Source: JAKLQJ01 sp964534135
Lineage (GTDB): Bacteria; Elusimicrobiota; Elusimicrobia; Elusimicrobiales; UBA9959
Assembly (NCBI GenBank): GCA_964534135.1
Contig: CAZHQC010000045.1
Span: forward strand, 1 to 17,086
Length of the DNA stretch: 17,086 bases
Direction: 5' to 3'
The notes below the pieces were generated by a model. That model was given only the letters and a program-made list of their open reading frames with translations, did no database searches and was not told where the DNA came from. This document shows, one piece after another, positions 1 through 6,817 of the stretch. Position 1 is the stretch's first letter, and each line of letters begins with the position of its first letter. A program made the position numbers and the translations under genes.

Positions 1-52
1 ACCTGTACACTAATTAACGGCATTATCTGTATACTTTAGAAACGGCGTTAAC
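1..52. repeat. Imperfect tandem repeat at left edge
   Basis: Two adjacent imperfect units of about 26 bases share the pattern CTGTAYACT, a short spacer, then AACGGCRTTA. The first copy runs from about 2 to 26 and the second from about 27 to 52. They lie just outside the displaced ligA-derived repeat. With only two units and the window edge at base 1, it is not possible to say whether this is part of a longer array, a transposon end or chance. Confidence 0.3.
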
Positions 53-53
53 A

Positions 54-86
54 CATTTCGATGAATTCTTTTTCGGTGAGTATTTT
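54..86. repeat. 33-bp direct repeat, displaced copy of the ligA 3' end
   Basis: These 33 bases are identical to 1918-1950, which encode the last residues of LigA (reading KILTEKEFIEM on the minus strand). In this copy the frame then ends at once as a Cys codon and TAA instead of Met-Lys-TGA. The two copies bracket the ATPase gene and the small-ORF region. This is the arrangement left when an element inserts at the 3' end of a gene and supplies a substitute end. The identity is seen directly; the insertion scenario is inference. Confidence 0.75.
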
Positions 87-108
87 TTTACTGTCAACTT
101 GCCGCCGG

Positions 109-1263
109 CTACCATATTTTATCCGACCAGAGTTCATTTAAAAATTCCATTACGGGAATAATTTCAATATCTTTGACTTTTCTCTTATTAGTGTCAAAAG
201 AAATTATTATTTTTCGTTTAACAGCAGATTTTTTTGAAAAAGCGTTAATTCCCTTAAAATGTTTTTTATTAACCATTTCCGCAGATTTAACTTCAATGGC
301 CAATTTATCTCCGATTATAAAATCCACCTCATGTCCCGCATAATCTCTCCAAAACTGTAAAGGCTCCCTTTTATTTTTATAAATTTTATAAGCTCTAAGT
401 TCCGTGTATATAAAATGTTCAAAAGCTTTTCCGTAAGCGACGCTCTTTTTTTGAATTTTAAAATTGCTTGCAAGATAATTAGCGACTCCAACATCGAAAA
501 AATAAAACTTACACATAGAATAACTTTTTCTGTTTTTTTCACTTTTAAAAGGTTCAACCATATCACCTATCAAAGTGTCCCTTAAAATATTAAAGTATTC
601 AACAACAGTTCGTTGAGGCATCTGAGCGTCCCGAGAAATCTGAGTAAAATTAATCAATTCCGAATTACTTAAGGCCGCTACCGTTAAAAATCTGGAAAAA
701 TTTTCTATCTTGCGGACTATAGCTTCCGCCTGAATCTCCTCTTTTAAATAAATTCCGGCATAATCCTCAAGCTCAAGTTCCGGATTTTCACTCAAGTAAA
801 CAGGCGGCAAACTGCCAAAATTTAAAATTTTATCAATATCAAAGATTTTTTTATCAAAACTTCTTAATTCACAAGATGTAAAAGGCAAAAGACGTTCAAC
901 TCTCGCCCTACCGGCCATCAATGAAGTATACGACCTTCTTAACTTCCTCGCGCTACTCCCTGTCAAAAGAAAATGAATATCCGAACTTTCTATTAAATTA
1001 TGAATTTCATCCATTAAGGATGGCAATTTTTGTATTTCGTCAATTACAATCAATTTATCTTTTTTTTGAAGCTCTTCTCCTATTAATCCTGGATTTGAGG
1101 ATAATCTTAAAAAATCATTGTGAGTAAGAAGATTATATACTCTATCGGGTTTTAATTCATTATTGATATATTGTGTTTTGCCGGTTCTCCTCGGACCAAG
1201 AAGCAAAACGCTTTTAATCTTTAAAGTTTTTTTCACGGAACAATTTAATCTCGAAATATACAT
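109..1263 (-). CDS. AAA+ ATPase, DUF4143 family
   Basis: A 384-residue predicted cytoplasmic P-loop ATPase. Residues 23-30 are a Walker A motif (GPRRTGKT), residues 71-76 a Walker B (LIVIDE), and LLTGSS near 99-104 fits a sensor-like strand, as in the AAA_14 domain. The second half matches the DUF4143 region. It has a winged-helix-like stretch near 200-230 and ends in a nuclease-like core, with HEVDF at about 311-315 followed by AIEVKS at about 322-327. That spacing of E/D and ExK resembles the PD-(D/E)xK fold. The length is usual for the family and the start is supported by AAGGAG seven bases upstream of ATG. The substrate is unknown for most members; some are discussed as toxin-antitoxin-like or mobile accessory genes. 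It is monocistronic, lies between copies of a ligA-derived direct repeat, and is preceded by tandem palindromes overlapping its promoter, which suggests tight regulation. Confidence 0.9.
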   Translation of the reverse strand: MYISRLNCSVKKTLKIKSVLLLGPRRTGKTQYINNELKPDRVYNLLTHNDFLRLSSNPGLIGEELQKKDKLIVIDEIQKLPSLMDEIHNLIESSDIHFLLTGSSARKLRRSYTSLMAGRARVERLLPFTSCELRSFDKKIFDIDKILNFGSLPPVYLSENPELELEDYAGIYLKEEIQAEAIVRKIENFSRFLTVAALSNSELINFTQISRDAQMPQRTVVEYFNILRDTLIGDMVEPFKSEKNRKSYSMCKFYFFDVGVANYLASNFKIQKKSVAYGKAFEHFIYTELRAYKIYKNKREPLQFWRDYAGHEVDFIIGDKLAIEVKSAEMVNKKHFKGINAFSKKSAVKRKIIISFDTNKRKVKDIEIIPVMEFLNELWSDKIW

Positions 1264-1342
1264 AAAATTCTCCTTTTAACAGAAAAACTCAAAAGTGCCG
1301 GATCTTTTCATTATTGAAAAATTCAGTTTGAGTTCCTGTAAT

Positions 1343-1371
1343 ATATTAGCAGATTTTCGGAAAATCAGCAA
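1343..1371 (-). promoter_or_regulatory. Predicted sigma-70 promoter of the ATPase gene
   Basis: Reading the minus strand, TTGCTG (1371-1366) and TAATAT (1348-1343) are separated by exactly 17 bases, a good match to the -35/-10 consensus. It lies about 80 bases upstream of the ATPase start codon. The -35 box is inside the nearer palindrome, so a protein bound there would block RNA polymerase. Confidence 0.5.
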
Positions 1372-1419
1372 CATAGTTGCTAATTTTATTGGAAAATCAG
1401 CAACATAGTTGCTGATTTT
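1361..1419. promoter_or_regulatory. Tandem palindromic operator candidates
   Basis: Two palindromes of 27 bases lie 32 bases apart (1361-1387 and 1393-1419). Each has 12-base arms, AAAATCAGCAAC and its complement, around an ATA centre. The second is perfect; the first has one mismatch in the right arm. A degraded third half-site (TTAGCAGATTTT) ends at 1357. The 32-base step is about three helical turns, so two dimers would sit on the same face of the DNA. The position over the predicted -35 box suggests repressor sites, possibly for autoregulation. Confidence 0.55.
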
Positions 1420-1448
1420 ATGGAATACATCATTTCAATTAATTTTTA

Positions 1449-1467
1449 AATAAGGAATTTCCTTATT
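1449..1467. other. Perfect short palindrome
   Basis: Nine-base arms AATAAGGAA and TTCCTTATT flank a single central T. It lies in the AT-rich spacer between the tandem palindromes and the GC-richer segment. It could be an operator or a weak hairpin; nothing else supports a role. Confidence 0.35.
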
Positions 1468-1564
1468 ATACTTTACCATAAAGACCTACCTTGAGGGTGG
1501 GAATCAATTCTACAGGTGGGCACTCTCACAAATGAAAAGAAATTAAAATAAGGGGGTGGCGGTG

Positions 1565-1684
1565 ATGTTTGACAAGCAGAACCGTTCGGAGACTGACCTG
1601 TACTTTCAGGAAGTCGAGACACGGAGGGGCGCAGTACTAAGCGACCCCGTTTCTGCTGTTAAATATTACCGCCATGACCCGTGA
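1565..1684 (+). CDS. Possible 39-residue small ORF
   Basis: The ATG at 1565 follows a purine-rich AGGGGG run (1551-1556) eight bases upstream, a plausible ribosome binding site. It encodes a charged peptide of 39 residues beginning MFDKQNRSETDLYFQEVE and ending KYYRHDP. It is not recognised. The stop overlaps a second tiny ORF, and the 3' end lies in an internal duplication. The segment is clearly richer in GC than its neighbours and includes a GGGGCGC/GCG-A-CCCC hairpin (1626-1648). A structured RNA or a decayed mobile gene is therefore at least as likely as a translated peptide. Confidence 0.25.
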   Translation: MFDKQNRSETDLYFQEVETRRGAVLSDPVSAVKYYRHDP

Positions 1685-1875
1685 TGAGTGGACTGGGCTT
1701 TCAAAGGATTACTATGGACACCCACCAGTAATCAAGTGAGCCGTAAATCTTTACCGCCATAACCTGCACAAACCCCTGGACCTAAAGTTAAATATTACTG
1801 TCATAACCCGCGATGAGTGGACTGGGCTTTTGAAGGTTTGCTATGGACACCCATCAGTGATCAATTGAGCGTAAA
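1658..1875 (+). repeat. Divergent 90-bp direct duplication with tiny ORFs
   Basis: Bases 1658-1747 and 1787-1875 are about 87% identical direct copies (period 129); the differences are mostly transitions plus a one-base indel. The core pattern AAATATTACYGYCATRACCC at the head of each copy recurs in weaker form at 1745-1764. Each copy keeps a short open frame reading TRDEWTGL, then YGHP, then VI with K or N and a TGA stop. In the first copy this frame starts at ATG 1674 and ends at 1739, overlapping the preceding small ORF. Another frame (DWAF, GLLWTP) is also conserved, so coding status is unclear. It is not recognised as any known family. Confidence 0.6.
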
Positions 1876-1908
1876 AACTTTGGCAATCCCTGACAGGCCC
1901 CTTTCACT

Positions 1909-3915
1909 TCATTTCATCATTTCGATGAATTCTTTTTCGGTGAGTATTTTAACTTGGAGTTTTTCGGCTTTCTTGAATTTGGAACCGGGATTAGCCCCAG
2001 CCACTACAAAAGAAGTTTTCTTTGAAACGCTTGTGGAATCTTTTCCGCCAAACTCCCTCAAAGTATTAATAGCTTCACTTCTGCTCATTGCCTCAAGCTC
2101 TCCGGTAAAAACAAAAGTCTTTCCTGAAAACTTCAAATTAGCGCCGCTCTTTTCAGGTTCCTGAAGATTCAAACCGGCAGCGATAAATTTTTCTATGATA
2201 GCTTTCACTTCTTCTCTATTAAAAAAATCCTTTATTGATTTGGCTATAATCGGACCTATTTCGTCAATCAAACTTAAATCTTCAAATTCAGCCTTCATTA
2301 AATTTTGAATATTCTTATAATGCTCAGCTAAAATTAAAGCGTTTTTCGCGCCGACCTGCTTTATGCCTAAAGCAAATAATAATTTAGATAAAGGCTGAGT
2401 TTTGCTTTTTTCAATTTCCGCAATAATATTATCCGCTCTTTTATCTTTAAATAAATCCAAACTTAAGAAATTTTCTTTTGTTAAATCATAAATGTCCGCA
2501 TAGTTTTCAATAAGTTTCCTGTCCGCTAATTGGTCGATTATAGAATCGCCCAAACCATCTATATTCATTGCCCCTCTGGAAGCAAAATGAAATATATTCC
2601 TTTTTATTTGAGCCGGACATAAAGGATTAAGACATTTATAGGCTACTTCTTGAGCATCTTTATAAATGTCTTTTTTACAGGAAGGACAAATTTTGGGAAT
2701 TGAAATTTCTTTTTCTTTTCCGGTTCTGGCCGTTACTACAACTTTGATAACCTTTGGAATAACTTCCCCCGCCCTTTCAATAATTATCGTATCTCCGAGG
2801 CGCAAACCCAGTCTTTTTATTTCGTCAAAATTATGAAGGGTAGAATTTGATATAAGAACTCCCGAACATTTAACGGGTTTAAGTTTTGCGACAGGTGTAA
2901 TCACACCCGTTCTTCCAACAGAAAAGAAAACATCTTCAAGGATGGTGGTTGCTTGCTGAGCGGGATATTTAAAAGCTATGGCCCAACGAGGGCTTTTGGC
3001 GGTATTGCCTAAAAACGCTTGCTGATTATAACGGTTCACTTTAATTACAAGGCCATCAATTTCATAAGGCAATTTAAAACGCTTATCTGAATAGGATTTA
3101 TAAAAATTTATTATTTCTTGGGAGGTTTTAAAAATCTTTCTCATGGCGGGAATTGGAATACCCAGCTCTGCGCAATAATCCAAATACTCCGAATGCTTTA
3201 AAGGTTTATCAACGCCTTCAATTGAGCCATAAGAATGAGTATAAAATTTTAATTTTCTCTTTGCCGTTATACTTGAATCTTTCTGCCTGAGAGAACCAGC
3301 GGCTGCATTACGAGGATTAGCAAAAGGCTCAGAGCCTTTGGCAATTTGTTCTTCCCTTAAAAAATCAAAATCTTTTTTATCTATAAAAACTTCCCCTCTA
3401 ATTTCAAAATATTTAGGAATTTTTTTACCTTGAAGCCTTAAAGGGAGACTTTTAATGGTTTTAACATTGGGAGTTACATCTTCGCCTTTTTTTCCGTCCC
3501 CTCTGGTGGATGCCCTAAAAAAAACTCCATCTTTATATTCTATGGCGCAAGAAAGACCATCTATTTTAGGCTCAATAATATATTCCAATTCTTCGTTTTT
3601 AAAAGCAGAGCTAACTCTCTTAATCCAAGCAAGGAATTCTTTTTCGGCATAACAATTATCCATGGAAAGCATTGGATTTATATGCGCGACCGGTTTAAAA
3701 ATATCCGCATATTGTCCACCCACTCTTTGAGTTGGTGAATCAGAAGTTATCAAAAGAGGATATTGAAGCTCTAAATTTTTAAGCTCTTTCATTAACGCAT
3801 CAAATTGACCGTCTGAAATTTCAGGATTGTCCGATGTATAATAAAGGTATTCATGCCTTGCTATTAACTTTCGAAGCTCAGCAATCTTATCGGTAGAACT
3901 CTTATTTACCGTCAT
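1909..3915 (-). CDS. ligA: NAD-dependent DNA ligase LigA
   Basis: This protein seals nicks in replication and repair using NAD+. With ATG at 3915 it has 668 residues, close to the usual ~670. The domains appear in order. The Ia domain carries YYTSD...PEISDGQFD near residues 25-39. The adenylation domain has its KIDG nucleotidyl-lysine motif at K117. An OB fold follows, then a zinc finger with C410, C413, C428 and C433, helix-hairpin-helix repeats, and a C-terminal BRCT domain from about residue 590. The open frame continues 46 codons upstream of this ATG, but that extension is repetitive, lies inside nusB and matches no ligase. The start at MTVNKSSTDK is therefore preferred. It overlaps the nusB stop by 14 bases, so the two genes are probably co-transcribed and translationally coupled. 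Its last codons are part of a perfect 33-bp repeat also found beyond the adjacent ATPase gene. Confidence 0.97.
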   Translation of the reverse strand: MTVNKSSTDKIAELRKLIARHEYLYYTSDNPEISDGQFDALMKELKNLELQYPLLITSDSPTQRVGGQYADIFKPVAHINPMLSMDNCYAEKEFLAWIKRVSSAFKNEELEYIIEPKIDGLSCAIEYKDGVFFRASTRGDGKKGEDVTPNVKTIKSLPLRLQGKKIPKYFEIRGEVFIDKKDFDFLREEQIAKGSEPFANPRNAAAGSLRQKDSSITAKRKLKFYTHSYGSIEGVDKPLKHSEYLDYCAELGIPIPAMRKIFKTSQEIINFYKSYSDKRFKLPYEIDGLVIKVNRYNQQAFLGNTAKSPRWAIAFKYPAQQATTILEDVFFSVGRTGVITPVAKLKPVKCSGVLISNSTLHNFDEIKRLGLRLGDTIIIERAGEVIPKVIKVVVTARTGKEKEISIPKICPSCKKDIYKDAQEVAYKCLNPLCPAQIKRNIFHFASRGAMNIDGLGDSIIDQLADRKLIENYADIYDLTKENFLSLDLFKDKRADNIIAEIEKSKTQPLSKLLFALGIKQVGAKNALILAEHYKNIQNLMKAEFEDLSLIDEIGPIIAKSIKDFFNREEVKAIIEKFIAAGLNLQEPEKSGANLKFSGKTFVFTGELEAMSRSEAINTLREFGGKDSTSVSKKTSFVVAGANPGSKFKKAEKLQVKILTEKEFIEMMK
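1918..1950. repeat. 33-bp direct repeat, copy inside ligA
   Basis: This is the in-gene partner of the identical copy at 54-86 and covers the codons just before the ligA stop. If the block between the copies is an insertion, this one is the element-borne replacement end that keeps ligA intact. Confidence 0.75.
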
Positions 3916-4459
3916 GATTTTTTTTTGAAGTTTTGGCCGTCTGGGGAGCAGAGCTCTTTGATACGACACCCGACTTAACCTTGGCTGTTCGCTTTGTTGC
4001 GGCACCCGGCAGAACCTTAGCCGTCTGGGGAGCATTGCTCTTTGATACGGCACCCAGCTTAGCCTTGGCTATATTGTCCAGCACACCATTAACAAATCTT
4101 CCGGAATTATCAGTAGAGTACATCTTGGCAAGTTCTATAGCCTCATCTATTATTACGGCTATGGGAGCTTCCTTTAAAATAACCATTTCACAAACAGCCA
4201 GCCTTAAAATAGCTCTATCAACGGCGGCCATTCTGCTTAAATCCCAATTTTTAGCAATATCAACTATGACTTCATCTATTTTTTCCATGCTGGTTATAGA
4301 TGTCATAAAAAGTTTTTTATAAAAATCAAAAACTTTCTCTTCATGTCTAGTAGGATCTTGTTGCGTAATAACAAGTAACTTTTCCGGACTTAACTGGGTT
4401 AAATCCGAGAGATATAAAGACTGAAGACATAATTCTCTTGCGCGCCTTCTATTTGTCAT
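3902..4459 (-). CDS. nusB: Transcription antitermination factor NusB with repetitive tail
   Basis: NusB works with NusE (S10) in rRNA antitermination complexes. Residues 1-135 or so are a full NusB domain. The N-terminus is typical (TNRRRARELCLQSLY), the middle has DLSRMAAVDRAILRLA, and IIDEAIELAKMYSTDNSGRFVNGVLDNIA is broken across the conserved last helices. After that the protein runs on for about 48 residues of Lys, Ala, Ser, Thr and Pro with repeated T-A-K endings. This tail is absent from ordinary NusB (about 135-145 residues) and is encoded by a tandem DNA repeat. It is likely disordered and basic, and might add RNA contacts. No strong Shine-Dalgarno precedes ATG. It is the first gene of the nusB-ligA pair, divergent from the slipin gene. 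Confidence 0.95.
   Translation of the reverse strand: MTNRRRARELCLQSLYLSDLTQLSPEKLLVITQQDPTRHEEKVFDFYKKLFMTSITSMEKIDEVIVDIAKNWDLSRMAAVDRAILRLAVCEMVILKEAPIAVIIDEAIELAKMYSTDNSGRFVNGVLDNIAKAKLGAVSKSNAPQTAKVLPGAATKRTAKVKSGVVSKSSAPQTAKTSKKNHDGK
3936..4070 (-). repeat. 84-bp-period tandem repeat inside the nusB 3' end
   Basis: Bases 3936-3986 and 4020-4070 are near-identical 51-base copies (starting GCCGTCTGGGGAGCA) spaced 84 bases apart, that is exactly 28 codons. A shorter related unit lies between them. The reading frame is kept, so the repeat lengthens the NusB tail without breaking it. Confidence 0.8.
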
Positions 4460-4566
4460 AAAGTAATCCCGTAACTATATTTAAAAGAACTCTGTTATTC
4501 ATTTTAGCAAATATCAGGACTTTGAACGAAATTAAAATATTTCTTACTACTTTGCGCTTCCCTTTA

Positions 4567-4790
4567 GGGCTTACAAGAAAATAACAATAGCAACTGGCCA
4601 GGGGGATTTTGGAGCGAGACAAGGCGCGAGGAGCGAGCATACCCTCTGTGGTATGTGAGCGACGAGCAACGTAGTCGCAGCCCAAAAGCGCCCTGGCCCT
4701 TCGGGTTAGCCCGAAGGGGATGCCCATCTTTGGACGACTTCGTCTCAAATCTGGGCATCCCGGTTATTACTGTTATTTCCTTGCAAGCCC
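4567..4790. mobile_element. MITE-like foldback element with terminal inverted repeats
   Basis: A 224-base element lies between divergent nusB and slipin. Its ends are 28-base inverted repeats (4567-4594 and 4763-4790) matching at 23 of 28 positions; the five differences are all transitions. Inside are three hairpins in a row. The first is a large one with arms GGCCAGGG...TTTTGG (4596-4612) and complement (4682-4698), topped by CATACC/GGTATG at 4638-4655. The second is a perfect CTTCGGG/CCCGAAG stem (4699-4716). The third has GGGATGCCCA arms (4717-4761) and an inner GACG/CGTC stem. It contains no credible gene. The architecture fits a non-autonomous miniature transposable element or a REP-type repeat; no target-site duplication is obvious. 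Confidence 0.7.
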
Positions 4791-4797
4791 TTATTCC

Positions 4798-4826
4798 TTG
4801 TTTACCTGAAAGAAGTTTGATAAGAT
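4798..4826 (+). promoter_or_regulatory. Possible promoter of the slipin gene
   Basis: TTGTTT (4798-4803) and TAAGAT (4821-4826) are 17 bases apart, about 50 bases before the slipin start. The match is moderate. It begins eight bases beyond the foldback element, which may therefore have altered or supplied upstream regulation. Confidence 0.35.
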
Positions 4827-4876
4827 TTGGGTACAGTATTTTAGCATCGAAAAAAGATTAAACTAGGAGGCATTTT

Positions 4877-5620
4877 ATGGCGCTTACACCCTTACTTATT
4901 ATAATAATAGTTATAGTTTTTTCAGCCGTTAAAGTATTAAAAGAATACGAAAGAGGAGTTATGTTAACTTTCGGAAGATTTACCGGAGTCAAAGGTCCGG
5001 GACTTATAATTGTTATTCCCGGCGTCCAGCAAATGATTAGAATAAGCACCAGAGTCGTAGTGCTTGACGTTCCCCCTCAGGATATCATTACCAGAGACAA
5101 TATCTCTGTAAAGGTTAATGCCGTGGTTTATTTTAGAGTTTTAACACCTGAAGATGCCGTTCTTAATGTTGAAAATTATATGTATGCCACAAGCCAAATT
5201 TCTCAAACAACCCTGAGAAGTATTTTGGGACAAGTTGATTTAGATGACTTGCTTTCAAAGAGAGATAAAATCAACGCTGATTTACAATCAATTATTGATG
5301 AGCATACGGAACCTTGGGGTATAAAAGTTTCAAGTGTTGAAGTAAAAAATGTTGATTTACCTCAGAACATGCAACGCGTTATAGCCAGACAAGCGGAAGC
5401 GGAAAGAGAAAGAAGAGCGAAAGTTATTCATGCCGAAGGTGAATTGCAAGCAGCCGGAAAAATAGCGGAAGCGGCAGACATAATAGGAAAAAATCCTGCC
5501 GGTATACAGCTTAGATATCTTCAAACACTGACTGAAATAGCGACTGAGAAAAATTCAACAACATTATTTCCCATACCCATGGATATGATAAATCTGCTCT
5601 TAAAGAACAAAGATAAATAA
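4877..5620 (+). CDS. Slipin / stomatin-like SPFH-domain membrane protein
   Basis: A 247-residue integral membrane scaffold protein of the SPFH (stomatin, prohibitin, flotillin, HflK/C) family. One N-terminal hydrophobic segment (about residues 3-19) is followed by the signature EYERGVMLTFGRF and GPGLIIVIPG. The SPFH core then contains DVPPQDIITRDNISVKV and a charged AEAERERRAKVIHAEGE segment that leads into a coiled coil. The C-terminus has the slipin-type LRYLQTL and a short tail, and the length is typical. A perfect AGGAGG at 4865-4870 fixes the start. Members assemble into rings at the inner membrane and often pair with an NfeD-family protein; no NfeD gene is adjacent here. It is followed by a strong hairpin terminator, so it is probably transcribed alone. 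Confidence 0.93.
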   Translation: MALTPLLIIIIVIVFSAVKVLKEYERGVMLTFGRFTGVKGPGLIIVIPGVQQMIRISTRVVVLDVPPQDIITRDNISVKVNAVVYFRVLTPEDAVLNVENYMYATSQISQTTLRSILGQVDLDDLLSKRDKINADLQSIIDEHTEPWGIKVSSVEVKNVDLPQNMQRVIARQAEAERERRAKVIHAEGELQAAGKIAEAADIIGKNPAGIQLRYLQTLTEIATEKNSTTLFPIPMDMINLLLKNKDK

Positions 5621-5642
5621 ACTAATAAGAGCAAACAATATT

Positions 5643-5669
5643 AACGCCCTCGCTTATAGCGGGGGCGTT
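5643..5669 (+). terminator. Rho-independent terminator after the slipin gene
   Basis: An 11-bp stem, AACGCCCTCGC paired with GCGGGGGCGTT (one G-U pair), closes a TTATA loop and is followed by a short T-rich stretch. It lies 23 bases after the slipin stop codon. Confidence 0.8.
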
Positions 5670-5728
5670 TCTAATTTATCTTCTGGTTTTCTGCTCACTG
5701 TTATCTACTTTCTGATTTCTAATCAATT

Positions 5729-6817
5729 ATGTCCGGATACTATATACATATTCCTTTCTGTCGAAGTCGCTGCCATTATTGCGATTTCACTTCTTATGCC
5801 AATAAAAAAATTAAAATAAATTCATATATTAATGCTTTGGAAAATGAATTTAAATTAAAATCAAAAACATTAAAAAATCCCAATACGCTTTATATCGGCG
5901 GCGGCACACCCAGTTTTCTATCTCTTAAGCAAATAGAGAAACTCCTTGAAATAATAAATCTGCATATTGGCCCCATAAAAAAATTTAAAGAAATAACTTT
6001 TGAAGCAAATCCTGACAGCCTTTCCCTGGAAAAAATTAAAGTTTTAAAAAAAGCCGGCATCAATCGAATAAGCCTGGGGCTTCAAACGGCAAATGATAAA
6101 CTTTTGCGCAAGCTTGGCAGAAATGCCAGGATGAGGGATTTCACAAAAGCTTATTCAAACTTAAAAACTGCCGGATTCAAAAATATAAACATAGATATTA
6201 TGTGTGGTATTCCGGGACAATCGCTTCAAGATTTAAAAGAAACATTAAGCCATATAATAAAACTTAAAAGTTCACATATATCTCTTTACGGTCTTGAAAT
6301 CCACAAAGGAACTGTCTTTTATAAGAAAAAGATAAAACCTGACGGTGACATAACTTTTGAAATGTATGAAATAGCACGGAAAACCCTTGCTAAAGCGGGC
6401 TATGAACATTATGAAATTTCAAATTTTGCCAGAAAAGGAAAACAATCCCAACATAATATGAATTATTGGAAAAATGGAGAATATATTGGTTTTGGCTGTT
6501 CAGCCGCATCATATTTAAATGGAACAAGGTCAAAAAACACAAAAAACCTATCTTCATATATAAACTCCAGCCTTAAAAAGAAGCCTTTGCTTGAGTATAG
6601 CGAGACCCTTACAGGGAAAGAAAAACTTGGCGAAAAAATCATCCTCGGACTTAGAACCACTCAGGGAATTGTATTGGATGACCATATATTTATAAAATTT
6701 AAAGATAATATAAAGAGATTATTAGATTTAGGACTTATTGAAAAAAAGGCTGGAAAATTAAAAATAAAACCGGAACACTTTTATATCTCTAATAGAATTT
6801 TCTCAGAATTTGTGTAG
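5729..6817 (+). CDS. hemW: Radical SAM protein HemW (coproporphyrinogen III oxidase-like, heme chaperone)
   Basis: A 362-residue radical SAM protein. The 4Fe-4S cluster motif is at the N-terminus: HIPFCRSRCHYCDF, with C11, C15 and C18 in CX3CX2C spacing. It is followed by YIGGGTPS near residues 55-62, EANPDSL, and RISLGLQTAND, then GIPGQS and the SLYGLEI and EISNFA motifs of the HemN/HemW group. A HemW C-terminal domain begins near GEKIILGLRTTQGI. These features and the short length favour HemW, which handles heme, over the true oxidase HemN. No other heme genes are nearby. No Shine-Dalgarno is visible before ATG, but the start matches the family N-terminus exactly. Confidence 0.92.
   Translation: MSGYYIHIPFCRSRCHYCDFTSYANKKIKINSYINALENEFKLKSKTLKNPNTLYIGGGTPSFLSLKQIEKLLEIINLHIGPIKKFKEITFEANPDSLSLEKIKVLKKAGINRISLGLQTANDKLLRKLGRNARMRDFTKAYSNLKTAGFKNINIDIMCGIPGQSLQDLKETLSHIIKLKSSHISLYGLEIHKGTVFYKKKIKPDGDITFEMYEIARKTLAKAGYEHYEISNFARKGKQSQHNMNYWKNGEYIGFGCSAASYLNGTRSKNTKNLSSYINSSLKKKPLLEYSETLTGKEKLGEKIILGLRTTQGIVLDDHIFIKFKDNIKRLLDLGLIEKKAGKLKIKPEHFYISNRIFSEFV

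Noticed and set aside
1361..1419. Short CRISPR array
   Set aside because: Only two copies with a five-base gap between palindromes; no spacer-sized intervals and no cas genes.
1658..1875. Template/variable repeat pair of a diversity-generating retroelement
   Set aside because: The differences between copies are not restricted to adenines, and no reverse transcriptase is present.
1545..1875. Group II intron or known riboswitch
   Set aside because: No domain V hairpin, intron-encoded protein or known riboswitch core could be recognised.
3913..4053. A 46-residue N-terminal extension of LigA starting at 4053
   Set aside because: It lies in the repetitive 3' end of nusB, has no similarity to ligase N-termini, and the ATG at 3915 gives the normal family length.
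4449..4502. 17-residue leader ORF overlapping the nusB start (MNNRVLLNIVTGLLYDK)
   Set aside because: No Shine-Dalgarno and no regulatory residue bias; overlap alone does not support translation.
4449..4861. ORFs of 64-99 residues on both strands through the foldback element
   Set aside because: They read through inverted repeats and hairpins, have no ribosome binding sites and no recognisable protein features.
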